The notes below the pieces were generated by a model. That model searched no databases and was not told the origin of the DNA. It saw only the letters and a list, made by a program, of their open reading frames with translations. A program made the position numbers and the translations under genes. Shown piece by piece: positions 6,182-13,366 of a stretch of 19,057 nt of DNA. Within the stretch, counting starts at the first letter, position 1. Each line of letters starts with the position of its first letter. The DNA comes from Anaerolineae bacterium (GTDB taxonomy: Bacteria > Chloroflexota > Anaerolineae > Anaerolineales > Villigracilaceae). The DNA is taken from NCBI GenBank assembly GCA_003158885.1, contig PMLN01000147.1, forward strand, positions 1-19,057, in the 5' to 3' direction.

Positions 6182-7744
6182 ATGCGAAATATTAGATTGA
6201 GTGTCTTGTTCGGCGTCATCGGGGGAATCCTGACCTTTCTCTTTGAAGGATGGTCTGTTGCCGTAGTCGGGATCCTGATGGGCATCAGCCTTGGCCTTGC
6301 CATCAGCGGTCAGCTAAAACGCAAGGAGCCTGCAAAGTTGGCGCTGGATGTACTGCCATCCGCCCTGGTCTCCTGCGGCATCCTCCTTATATTAAGCCTT
6401 TTGCAAAACTACGTAATCACGGGCGTTATAGGTCATTCCCCTGCGCCCCTGGAAGTGATGATTCCGGCCAATCTGATCGGCGTATTAGGCGGCGCATTGT
6501 TTTTATTGATCACCGTGGCGCTGCATGGCCTGTCAGAAGGGCAGGAACGCATCGGCAGGCTTGTCCTGCTTGGACTTGTCGTCATTGCCTTCCCGTTTGT
6601 GGATAACTTCACTCAATTAGGTTGGACTTCCCTGATCATCTTTTCCTTGATCTATGTGCTCCTTGGCATGGGTTTGAATATCGTTGTAGGTTATGCCGGC
6701 CTACTGGATTTAGGATATGCCGCTTTCTTTGCCATTGGCGCTTATACAACAGGCATCCTTTCATCCCAACAAGATAATATCACCCTGAATTTCTGGCTGG
6801 TGATCTGGATAGCGGCGGCAGTGGCGGCAGTGGCTGGTATTCTCTTGGGAGCACCCACTTTACGCCTGCGCGGCGATTATCTTGCCATTGTTACGTTGGG
6901 TTTCGGTGAGATCATTCCGGTCATTTTCCTCAACCTGACCAATGTAACCATCAAAGAACCCCTGACATGCTGGATAATTCCAGGCGTGGAACGGTTATTC
7001 GGCGCAACCTCCAAGCTTTCCTGTAATGTCATCGCCAATAACTTAAACTTAACCAACGGCGATTTGGGGATCAACCCCATTGGACGTCCGGCATTGCCAT
7101 TTATCGGCACGTTTACTTCCAACAATACCGTCCCGTGGTTCTTCCTTATCATTTTGATCATCCTGCTGGCAATCTTCGGAATCAATCGGTTACGCGACAG
7201 CCGACTGGGCCGGGCTTGGATGGCAATTCGGGAGGATGAACTGGCCGCATCACAAATGGGCATTGACCCGGTTCGCACGAAACTCCTGGCTTTCTCCATG
7301 GGCGCCACTTTTTCCGGGTTCGGTGGAGCATTTTACGGCGCCTATATTGCAGGTGTTTTCCCCGGCGCATTCCAATTCAGCACTTCCATCATCATCTTGT
7401 GCGCGGTGATCTTGGGCGGCATTGGAAACATCTACGGCGTCATCGTCGGCGGCTTGGTGATCGAAACAGCCGACCGCCTGTTCCTGCCAGCCCTCAAGGA
7501 TTTCTTTACGAACCTGATGAATCACAGCGTGCTGCCGGCGCTTGCCTCACAAAAAACCTTGCATGATATTGTGGCGCAAAATGCAAACCCAATTTTGTAT
7601 CGCTACCTTCTCTTTGGCTTGGTACTGGTAATTATGATGGCTGTGCGGCCTGAAGGCCTGATCCCCAATGCACAACGCCGCATGGAATTACACGAGGCAG
7701 AAGAGGCGCCCAACGTGGCAGCTTCCACCTCGGTGAAAAGTTAG
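6182..7744 (+). CDS. livM: Branched-chain amino acid ABC transporter permease, LivM type, N-terminally extended
   Basis: Second permease half, partner of LivH. Signature segments are GYAGLLDLGYAAFFAIGAYT (170-189), APTLRLRGDYLAIVTLGFGE (224-243), the coupling region SRLGRAWMAIREDELAASQM (340-359) with GIDPVRTKLLAFS, and ILGGIGNIYGVIVGG (410-424). The protein is 520 residues, whereas a bacterial LivM core is roughly 300-420. About 140 N-terminal residues hold perhaps four additional hydrophobic segments (about 5-43, 58-82, 94-115, 127-141). A lumen-side insertion around 260-310 and another around 435-470 also add length. GAGAGGTG ahead of the ATG serves as a ribosome site. It lies 24 bases after livH and 10 bases before livG, so all four genes are probably one transcript. 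Confidence 0.93.
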   Translation: MRNIRLSVLFGVIGGILTFLFEGWSVAVVGILMGISLGLAISGQLKRKEPAKLALDVLPSALVSCGILLILSLLQNYVITGVIGHSPAPLEVMIPANLIGVLGGALFLLITVALHGLSEGQERIGRLVLLGLVVIAFPFVDNFTQLGWTSLIIFSLIYVLLGMGLNIVVGYAGLLDLGYAAFFAIGAYTTGILSSQQDNITLNFWLVIWIAAAVAAVAGILLGAPTLRLRGDYLAIVTLGFGEIIPVIFLNLTNVTIKEPLTCWIIPGVERLFGATSKLSCNVIANNLNLTNGDLGINPIGRPALPFIGTFTSNNTVPWFFLIILIILLAIFGINRLRDSRLGRAWMAIREDELAASQMGIDPVRTKLLAFSMGATFSGFGGAFYGAYIAGVFPGAFQFSTSIIILCAVILGGIGNIYGVIVGGLVIETADRLFLPALKDFFTNLMNHSVLPALASQKTLHDIVAQNANPILYRYLLFGLVLVIMMAVRPEGLIPNAQRRMELHEAEEAPNVAASTSVKS

Positions 7745-7754
7745 GAGACCAGCC

Positions 7755-8531
7755 GTGAATCTCTTTGAAGCGAAGAAAGTCACAAAGATGTTTGGCGGTC
7801 TGACCGCCGTCAACAACGTTGATTTCACCATTGAAAAGGGTATGATTGCCGGCCTGATTGGCCCCAACGGCGCCGGTAAAACAACCTTCTTCAATGGCAT
7901 GACCGGTATCTATCACATTACCAGCGGTGAGATGGTCTTTAACGGAAAGAATATCGCAGCGCTCAAACCGTTCCAGATTACCGCGCTGGGCATTGCCCGC
8001 ACCTTCCAGAACATCCGGTTATTCGCCAATATGACCGCCCTCGAAAATGTGCTGGTGGGAGAACACGTGCGCCTGCATTCCAACCTGATCGGGCAGATCA
8101 TCCATGACCCCGGCACGATGAAGGAAGAGGCAAATGCACACGCCAAGGCTTTGGATTTGCTGGAATTTGTCGGCCTCAAGCGCAGCGATGCAGATGTAAC
8201 CGCCAAGAATCTACCTTATGGCTTGCAGCGCAGACTCGAAATTGCGCGTGCGCTCGGCACCGATCCAAAACTGCTCCTGCTTGACGAGCCGACGGCCGGC
8301 ATGAACCCCAACGAGACCATTGATCTGACGAATTTCATCCAACGCCTGCGCAAGGAATTAAACTTGACCATTCTGCTGATCGAACATCACATGCGCGTGG
8401 TGATGGGCATCTCGGATCGTGTCTCTGTTTTGGATTACGGAGAAAAAATTGCCGAAGGCAGTCCGGCTGAGGTTCAGAAGAACCAGCGCGTGATCGAGGC
8501 CTATCTCGGCAAAGGCACGTCCACCAAGTAA
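7755..8531 (+). CDS. livG: Branched-chain amino acid ABC transporter ATPase LivG
   Basis: Cytoplasmic ATPase subunit that drives LivH/LivM with LivF. The 258-residue protein shows Walker A GPNGAGKT (36-43), Q-loop Q85 in ARTFQNIRLF, a signature of the LivG type (LPYGLQRRLEIARAL, 153-167) in place of LSGGQ, Walker B LLLLDEPTAG with E178 and the H-loop in IEHHM (H211). The C-terminal tail AEVQKNQRVIEAYLG is typical of LivG. Translation starts at a GTG (7755), supported by AGGAGA at 7743-7748 at good spacing and by the domain beginning right there. It is 10 bases behind livM and 14 bases ahead of livF. Confidence 0.96.
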   Translation: MNLFEAKKVTKMFGGLTAVNNVDFTIEKGMIAGLIGPNGAGKTTFFNGMTGIYHITSGEMVFNGKNIAALKPFQITALGIARTFQNIRLFANMTALENVLVGEHVRLHSNLIGQIIHDPGTMKEEANAHAKALDLLEFVGLKRSDADVTAKNLPYGLQRRLEIARALGTDPKLLLLDEPTAGMNPNETIDLTNFIQRLRKELNLTILLIEHHMRVVMGISDRVSVLDYGEKIAEGSPAEVQKNQRVIEAYLGKGTSTK

Positions 8532-8545
8532 AGGCGAGGATCATT

Positions 8546-9253
8546 ATGCTTGAATTAAAAGAAGTTCACACGTATTACGGCAACATCCATGCCTTGAAAG
8601 GTATCTCGTTACGAGTGGAAAAAGGCGAGATCGTAACCCTGATCGGCTCGAACGGCGCAGGAAAGAGCACCACGCTCCGCACCATTCAAGGCATCAACCG
8701 TCCTCGTTCCGGGACTGTCCTGCTCGAAGGCACCGCTCTGGAAACACTCCCGCCGCATGAAATCGCCAGACGAGGCGTGGCCCAAAGCCCCGAAGGCCGC
8801 CTCATTTTTCCGCGCATGACCGTGTTGGAAAACCTGGAAATGGGTGCCTACACCCGGAAGGACAAAACGGGCATCAAAGACGATCTTGAGCGCGTCTTTA
8901 CTCTGTTCCCGAGACTAAAGGAAAGAATCGGTCAAAAAGGTGGAACCCTCTCAGGTGGCGAACAGCAGATGCTGGCGATGGCACGTGCTCTCATGGCGCG
9001 GCCGCGCATTCTTCTGCTGGATGAGCCTTCGATGGGCCTATCCCCCATTTTGGTTGAATTAATTTTCGATACGATCGTCACCATCAATAAGGAAGGCACC
9101 ACCATTCTGTTGGTGGAACAAAACGCGTTGATGGCGCTTTCGATTGCCAACCGCGGCTACGTGATCCAGACCGGTGAGATCATTCTCACCGATACCGCAC
9201 CCAATCTAAAGAACAACGAGATGGTGCGAAAATCCTATTTGGGCATCGAATAA
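8546..9253 (+). CDS. livF: Branched-chain amino acid ABC transporter ATPase LivF
   Basis: Second ATPase of the Liv complex, 235 residues, forming the heterodimer with LivG at the membrane. Motifs are Walker A GSNGAGKS (34-41), Q-loop region AQSPEGRLIF, ABC signature LSGGEQQMLAMARAL (135-149), Walker B ILLLDEPSMGLSP with E160, and LLVEQNA (188-194), where Q192 takes the H-loop position as is usual for LivF. The end (MVRKSYLGIE) is the normal LivF C terminus. GGCGAGGA upstream is the likely ribosome site. It is the last gene of the operon and is followed 28 bases later by a strong terminator. Confidence 0.96.
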   Translation: MLELKEVHTYYGNIHALKGISLRVEKGEIVTLIGSNGAGKSTTLRTIQGINRPRSGTVLLEGTALETLPPHEIARRGVAQSPEGRLIFPRMTVLENLEMGAYTRKDKTGIKDDLERVFTLFPRLKERIGQKGGTLSGGEQQMLAMARALMARPRILLLDEPSMGLSPILVELIFDTIVTINKEGTTILLVEQNALMALSIANRGYVIQTGEIILTDTAPNLKNNEMVRKSYLGIE

Positions 9254-9280
9254 TAAAGGCAGGCAGGATCCAATCAAACG

Positions 9281-9313
9281 GAGGCCCGTTTTCAAATGAA
9301 AACGGGCCTCTTT
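9281..9313 (+). terminator. Rho-independent terminator of the liv operon
   Basis: A perfect 13-bp stem, GAGGCCCGTTTTC (9281-9293) with its complement (9298-9310), closes a 4-nt AAAT loop and is followed by TTT. It ends the livF transcript and isolates the fused permease gene downstream. Confidence 0.85.
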
Positions 9314-9341
9314 ACAAGTCCAAAATGGGATAGGTTGCAAG

Positions 9342-9347
9342 TATATT
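9342..9347 (+). promoter_or_regulatory. Possible -10 element directly before a leaderless start
   Basis: TATATT lies exactly 6 bases before the ATG at 9354 and no Shine-Dalgarno sequence is present there. That is the spacing expected for a leaderless mRNA. No convincing -35 is seen at 16-18 bases. Confidence 0.3.
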
Positions 9348-9353
9348 TAAAGC

Positions 9354-11837
9354 ATGCCTCGCCAAAGGATACTTTTTATTGTTGCTGTTTTTGCCGCTCT
9401 ACTGGCGGCCTGCTCAAGTGTGGGGAATACCAAGTCCGCAATCGCCACACCTCCACCCGGCAAATATGATGGCAACTGGCAGGCCCGCATCACGGTAAAT
9501 GGCGAGAACATCAACCTGTTCTTCAGGGTGAGCAATTCTGTCATCAGCTGGATGTCGTATACATATAACGGTCAGGCGGGTCAGACTTGTACAGCCCTTA
9601 TTCCAAACGATTCCCTCCCGGCGATTTCAGGCAATGCGTTTGCCCTACGGGTGATTTCTGCGAATACTGCCGATACCGTATCCATCAGCGGTGCGTTTGA
9701 TACGGCCTCGAACGCCTCTGGAAATATTTCCTTTGTGGAGGTGGACTCTGCCAGGGCGTATAACTGCGCGGCAAATATCGACGCAGCCTGGTTTGCAACC
9801 AGGGAACAGGCGGCGGCAACCCCACAGGCCCCGATTACAACTGCATGGTGCGGAAGGAATGTCAATTGCAGCAACCTGGTTTTCCAATTGCTGATCTTTG
9901 GATTGGTCAACGGCGCAATATTAGCCCTCAATGCCATTGGTGTGACGGTCATCTACAGCACTGTCCGCACGATCAACCTGGCGCACGGCGATGTATTCGC
10001 CCTGACCACGGTATTAATCACATCCAGCATCAACCTCATCGGCCTCAACCCCGGTTGGCCGATGGGAACGCGTTTGTTGGTATTAACCGGCATTCTGCTG
10101 GCGGCGATCCTCTTTGGCGCGTTGCTCAGCCTCGGCGTGGAAGAAGCGGCGTTTCGTCCCTTCCGTGGACGCTCACGATTAGGGCCGGTAATTGCATCGC
10201 TTGGCATCTCATTCATCCTTTATCAAGGCTCGCTCGTCTGGCGCGCCTACCAGCAGTCTTTCATTCGCGGTGAACATCGCAGTGTACCCGGCCTTAACGA
10301 AGTCCCAACCGATGGAATTCCGAATTTCCTGCCTGCCGGGAATCTACTGTCCGGCAAGGTTGTTCTCCAATTCGGAGAATTGTTTGTATTCAGTGCGGCG
10401 ATCCTATTTGTCCTGGTGGTCTCGTATATCCTGATCCGCACCCGACTTGGACAATCCATACGCGCGGTGGCCCAGAATGAAGAGCTGGCCCAGGTTGTGG
10501 GGGTCAATCGCGATGGAGCAATCCGCCGTGCCTTTGTTTTAGGCGGTGCACTGGCAGGCGCGGCTGCTTTTGTCTTCGCCTTATATTATTCCCGCCCGTT
10601 TGGCCAGGCGGGCGCCGAAAGCGGTTTATCCGCTTTTGCCGCCGCCCTGCTCGGAGGAATTGGCAGTCCGGTGGGCGCATTGTTCAGCAGTCTCCTGCTG
10701 GGTGCGGCAAGCTCGTTCAGCGATTATTTTCTCAACGCACAATGGACTCCCGTGCTTGTGCTTGGTCTGCTGACCGCGCTGCTCCTCTGGCGGCGCGGGG
10801 GTTTGGCCGGTCCCGAAGTGGCGGATGAAAGCACGGTACGCGATTCGGTGGTCTTGACAGCGGCCGCTGAGACTCCCCGTACCCGGCGCTGGATGATCCT
10901 GCTACTCGCCGCGCTGGCCATCATCCCCATCCTTTCCCACCAGTTCAACTGGGGCGTTGAAATCCTTCTACGCGCGGCGGGCATCTTCATCCTGCTTACA
11001 CTCGGCTTAAACATCCTGCTGGGTCTGGCAGGTGTGCTTGATCTTGGCTACGCCATGAGCTATGCAATTGGCGCCTACACGGCAGCGATCTTAACCAGCA
11101 ATTTCGGCCCCTTCGACTTTACGTTGGTATTGTTATTGAGCGCGGGCGCAGGTGCACTATCCGGCCTTCTCAAAGGAGGGCTTGCGACCCGTATGCGCGG
11201 CGACTATCTTGCCGTAGGCACGCTGGCATTGGGATTGATGACCCAGGAATTGATCGTAAATCTGGATGTGACAGGCGGCCCGAACGGGTTGAGCAATCTG
11301 CCGCCGCCGCATCTTTTTGGGTTCTCGCTGGCCGCGCCTTCCGCACAATATTATCTCGTCCTGGTCTTCGTTGTTCTCGCCGCGTTTATCAGCGGGCGCT
11401 TAATGGCCTCCCGCACCGGCCGCGCCTGGATCGCGTCGTCTGAAGATGAAACGGCGGCAGTGTCCTTTGGCATCAACGCATCACGTTATCGCTTACTGGC
11501 CTTTGTTTTTAGCTCTGCCCTGGCAGGGATTGCAGGCGCATTGTATGCCAGCACATTTACATATATTGATCCAAGCCTGGCGGCTTTCGATGTTTCGTCA
11601 TTGATGCTGGCCATGGTCATCCTGGGCGGCGCGGGAAGCGTCGGCGGCGCGGTGCTGGGGACGGCATTGATCTATTTCTATGACAAAATCTTCGTTCCCC
11701 AATTGTTTGCATGGATCGCCCTGCTCTGGCCGCAGGGGGTTTACATTGGAATGGTGCCTGATCTGCGCGGCACGAACTTCTTTAATTTTGGCATCGCCTT
11801 GTACCTGACGGTCTTATGGAGGGCAAGGAAAAAATAA
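9354..11837 (+). CDS. Single-chain LivH-LivM fused permease with lipobox and extracytoplasmic beta domain
   Basis: An 827-residue ABC permease in which both membrane halves are in one polypeptide. Residues 1-20 are a lipoprotein signal with lipobox LLAAC and C20. Residues about 36-150 form a beta-rich, aromatic-rich domain of no family I can name, with C79 and C138 placed for a possible disulfide. A linker follows (about 151-173). The LivH half (about 174-485) has VIYSTVRTINLAHGDVFAL, the coupling loop LGQSIRAVAQNEELAQVVGV (365-384) and ALLGGIGSPVGALF. The LivM half (about 512-827) has GLAGVLDLGYAMSYAIGAYT, ATRMRGDYLAVGTLALGL and SRTGRAWIASSEDETAAVSF. No stop interrupts the chain. No ATPase gene adjoins, so it probably uses LivG/LivF encoded just upstream, or paralogues elsewhere. 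The partner receptor is probably the one at 12161. Function as a transporter is firm; substrate and the role of the N-terminal domain are unknown. Confidence 0.9.
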   Translation: MPRQRILFIVAVFAALLAACSSVGNTKSAIATPPPGKYDGNWQARITVNGENINLFFRVSNSVISWMSYTYNGQAGQTCTALIPNDSLPAISGNAFALRVISANTADTVSISGAFDTASNASGNISFVEVDSARAYNCAANIDAAWFATREQAAATPQAPITTAWCGRNVNCSNLVFQLLIFGLVNGAILALNAIGVTVIYSTVRTINLAHGDVFALTTVLITSSINLIGLNPGWPMGTRLLVLTGILLAAILFGALLSLGVEEAAFRPFRGRSRLGPVIASLGISFILYQGSLVWRAYQQSFIRGEHRSVPGLNEVPTDGIPNFLPAGNLLSGKVVLQFGELFVFSAAILFVLVVSYILIRTRLGQSIRAVAQNEELAQVVGVNRDGAIRRAFVLGGALAGAAAFVFALYYSRPFGQAGAESGLSAFAAALLGGIGSPVGALFSSLLLGAASSFSDYFLNAQWTPVLVLGLLTALLLWRRGGLAGPEVADESTVRDSVVLTAAAETPRTRRWMILLLAALAIIPILSHQFNWGVEILLRAAGIFILLTLGLNILLGLAGVLDLGYAMSYAIGAYTAAILTSNFGPFDFTLVLLLSAGAGALSGLLKGGLATRMRGDYLAVGTLALGLMTQELIVNLDVTGGPNGLSNLPPPHLFGFSLAAPSAQYYLVLVFVVLAAFISGRLMASRTGRAWIASSEDETAAVSFGINASRYRLLAFVFSSALAGIAGALYASTFTYIDPSLAAFDVSSLMLAMVILGGAGSVGGAVLGTALIYFYDKIFVPQLFAWIALLWPQGVYIGMVPDLRGTNFFNFGIALYLTVLWRARKK

Positions 11838-11861
11838 GGATATGCAGGGCGGAAAAGGAAT

Positions 11862-11883
11862 CCGGCTTTTCATCAGGAGCCGG
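11862..11883 (+). terminator. Weak hairpin after the fused permease
   Basis: CCGGCT (11862-11867) pairs with AGCCGG (11878-11883) around a 10-nt loop, followed by CGGTTGTTT. The stem is short and the T run poor, so it is at best a weak terminator for the fused permease gene 25 bases upstream. Confidence 0.3.
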
Positions 11884-11932
11884 CGGTTGTTTACCCAGCC
11901 AATAGTGGCTAATTTCATGGGTTTCTGAATCA

Positions 11933-12046
11933 TTCACCACAGAGCACACAGAGTTCTTCCCATTTATTTTTCTCCGTGAACTTCGCGACGTGTACTTGGC
12001 GTTCTTCCAAGCAAGCATGCAAAGCGCCTGTGATCTCCGTGGTGAA
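11933..12046. repeat. Degenerate MITE-like element with CACCACAGAG-type inverted ends
   Basis: The 114-bp stretch begins TTCACCACAGAG and ends CTCCGTGGTGAA, an inverted repeat with 11 of 12 matches. Inside, it carries CACACAGAG, CTCCGTGAACTTCGCG and a CTTGGCG/GCAAAGCGCC core. This resembles a dispersed non-coding repeat type with CACCACAGAG/CTCTGTGGTG ends that I recall from many environmental bacterial genomes. It codes for nothing recognisable and has no transposase. It sits in a 323-base gene-free stretch (11838-12160). The rest of that stretch holds the weak hairpin above, an AT-rich patch (12045-12075) and the AGGAG ribosome site of the next gene. Confidence 0.6.
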
Positions 12047-12160
12047 AAATTTAATTAACCCATTATTTTATCCACTCCCTACCTAGCCCCGGCCAGGAGG
12101 GAAAGTGAATTCAAGAGTACAATGTGGCTAATCCTCAGATAGGTCACACATAGGAGACAT

Positions 12161-13351
12161 ATGAAAAAGTTCTCTTCCTCGGCAATCATCCTTTTGGCTT
12201 TGACGAGCCTGTTAATGACGGGCTGTTTAAAGAAGCCTTATGCCTGCACCGACCCGCTTGGCTGCGTGGAGGTGGCAAGTGCGGAAAGCATCAGGGTTGG
12301 CACACTGTTAACCATGACGACCCCCGATAGTCCGTATGGCATCGACGCGGTCAGAGGCGTGGAGATCGCAATTGCAGACAGAAAGCAAATCCTGGGCCAT
12401 TCGATTGAACTGGTTAAGGAGGATGATCTGTGCAGCAAAGCAGGAGGCCAGGCAGGTGCGACAAAGCTGGCAGCAGATCCGAAAATTGTCGGCGTGATCG
12501 GCACCACTTGTTCGAGCGCGACTGAACCGGCTTCAAAAATCCTTTCCGATGCAGGCATGGCATTGATCTCACCCTCCAGCACCGCGCCCTCGTTGACCGA
12601 TCCTGCCACCCATCAGGCCGGCTTCCTCAGGACGATTTACAACGATAAGGTACAGGGCCAGTCGGTTGCACAATTTGTATTCAATGTCCTGGGGGCACGC
12701 ACCATGGTCACCATCCATGATGGCACACCCTACCCAAAACAATTACAGGAAGCCGCCTGCCAGAGTTTTGAACAACTTGGCGGCCAGTGCCTTCAACAAA
12801 TCGAGATCACGAGCGGACAGGATGTGACGGGTGTTCTGCAAAACATTGCAAGCAGTAAACCGGACGTGCTTTATTATCCGGTTTATGCGGAGGACGGGGC
12901 GAACATCACCAAAGGCGCCAAATCCGCCGGTTGGTCGAATGTAACCCTCATCAGTTCGGATGGGTTGCTCAGCCCCGACTTCATCAAGCAGACCGAGCCT
13001 TTTTCCGAAGGCATGTATCTTTCGGGACCCGCCAACGTCACAGAGCCGCAGGATTTTATCGCCAAATACAAGGCAAAATACGGCGAAGCCCCGATCGCAG
13101 TTTACCATCTCCAAGCCTATGACGCGGCCATGATGCTGTTCGACGCCATTGAAAAAGTGGTGGTTCCCACATCCGGCAACTCCAACAGCCTTTCGATCCC
13201 GCGCCAGGCGCTGCGCCAAGCCCTTTATGCAACCCAGGGAAAGCAGGGGCTGGCCGGTGAACTTACCTGTTCAGCCACCGGCGACTGCGCTCAATCCAAT
13301 ATAGAAATCTTCCAGGTTGTCAATAACGACTTCAAACCGATCTATCCGTAA
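12161..13351 (+). CDS. Second ABC transporter substrate-binding lipoprotein (HAAT family)
   Basis: Extracytoplasmic receptor of 396 residues with lipobox LMTGC (C22), followed by a type I periplasmic-binding fold. Segments supporting the fold are IRVGTLLTMTTPDSPYGIDA (44-63, the usual first strand and ligand loop), RGVEIAIADR, GVIGTTCSSATEPASKIL, GMALISPSSTAPSLTD and, in the second lobe, PDVLYYPVYAEDGANITKGA and YHLQAYDAAMMLFDAIE. It is closer to the classical LivJ/LivK pattern than the receptor at 3656, with a conserved SPSSTAPSLT hinge-side ligand segment. It has extra cysteines (for example ACTDPLGC just after the anchor). AGGAG (12152-12156) precedes the ATG. It follows the fused permease and probably serves it. 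The two receptors are not close duplicates, so the ligands probably differ. Confidence 0.92.
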   Translation: MKKFSSSAIILLALTSLLMTGCLKKPYACTDPLGCVEVASAESIRVGTLLTMTTPDSPYGIDAVRGVEIAIADRKQILGHSIELVKEDDLCSKAGGQAGATKLAADPKIVGVIGTTCSSATEPASKILSDAGMALISPSSTAPSLTDPATHQAGFLRTIYNDKVQGQSVAQFVFNVLGARTMVTIHDGTPYPKQLQEAACQSFEQLGGQCLQQIEITSGQDVTGVLQNIASSKPDVLYYPVYAEDGANITKGAKSAGWSNVTLISSDGLLSPDFIKQTEPFSEGMYLSGPANVTEPQDFIAKYKAKYGEAPIAVYHLQAYDAAMMLFDAIEKVVVPTSGNSNSLSIPRQALRQALYATQGKQGLAGELTCSATGDCAQSNIEIFQVVNNDFKPIYP

Positions 13352-13354
13352 TCC

Positions 13355-13360
13355 TATTAT
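13355..13360 (+). promoter_or_regulatory. Possible -10 element for leaderless cinA transcript
   Basis: TATTAT ends 6 bases before the ATG at 13367, with TTCAAA at 13331-13336 (18-base spacer) as a possible -35. There is no Shine-Dalgarno sequence at this start. The arrangement and spacing match those ahead of the ATG at 9354. Confidence 0.35.
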
Positions 13361-13366
13361 CGAAGA

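Noticed and set aside
11782..12018. A 78-codon minus-strand frame at the repeat.
   Set aside because: It is produced by the MITE-like repeat and the end of the permease gene; such repeats commonly yield spurious frames.
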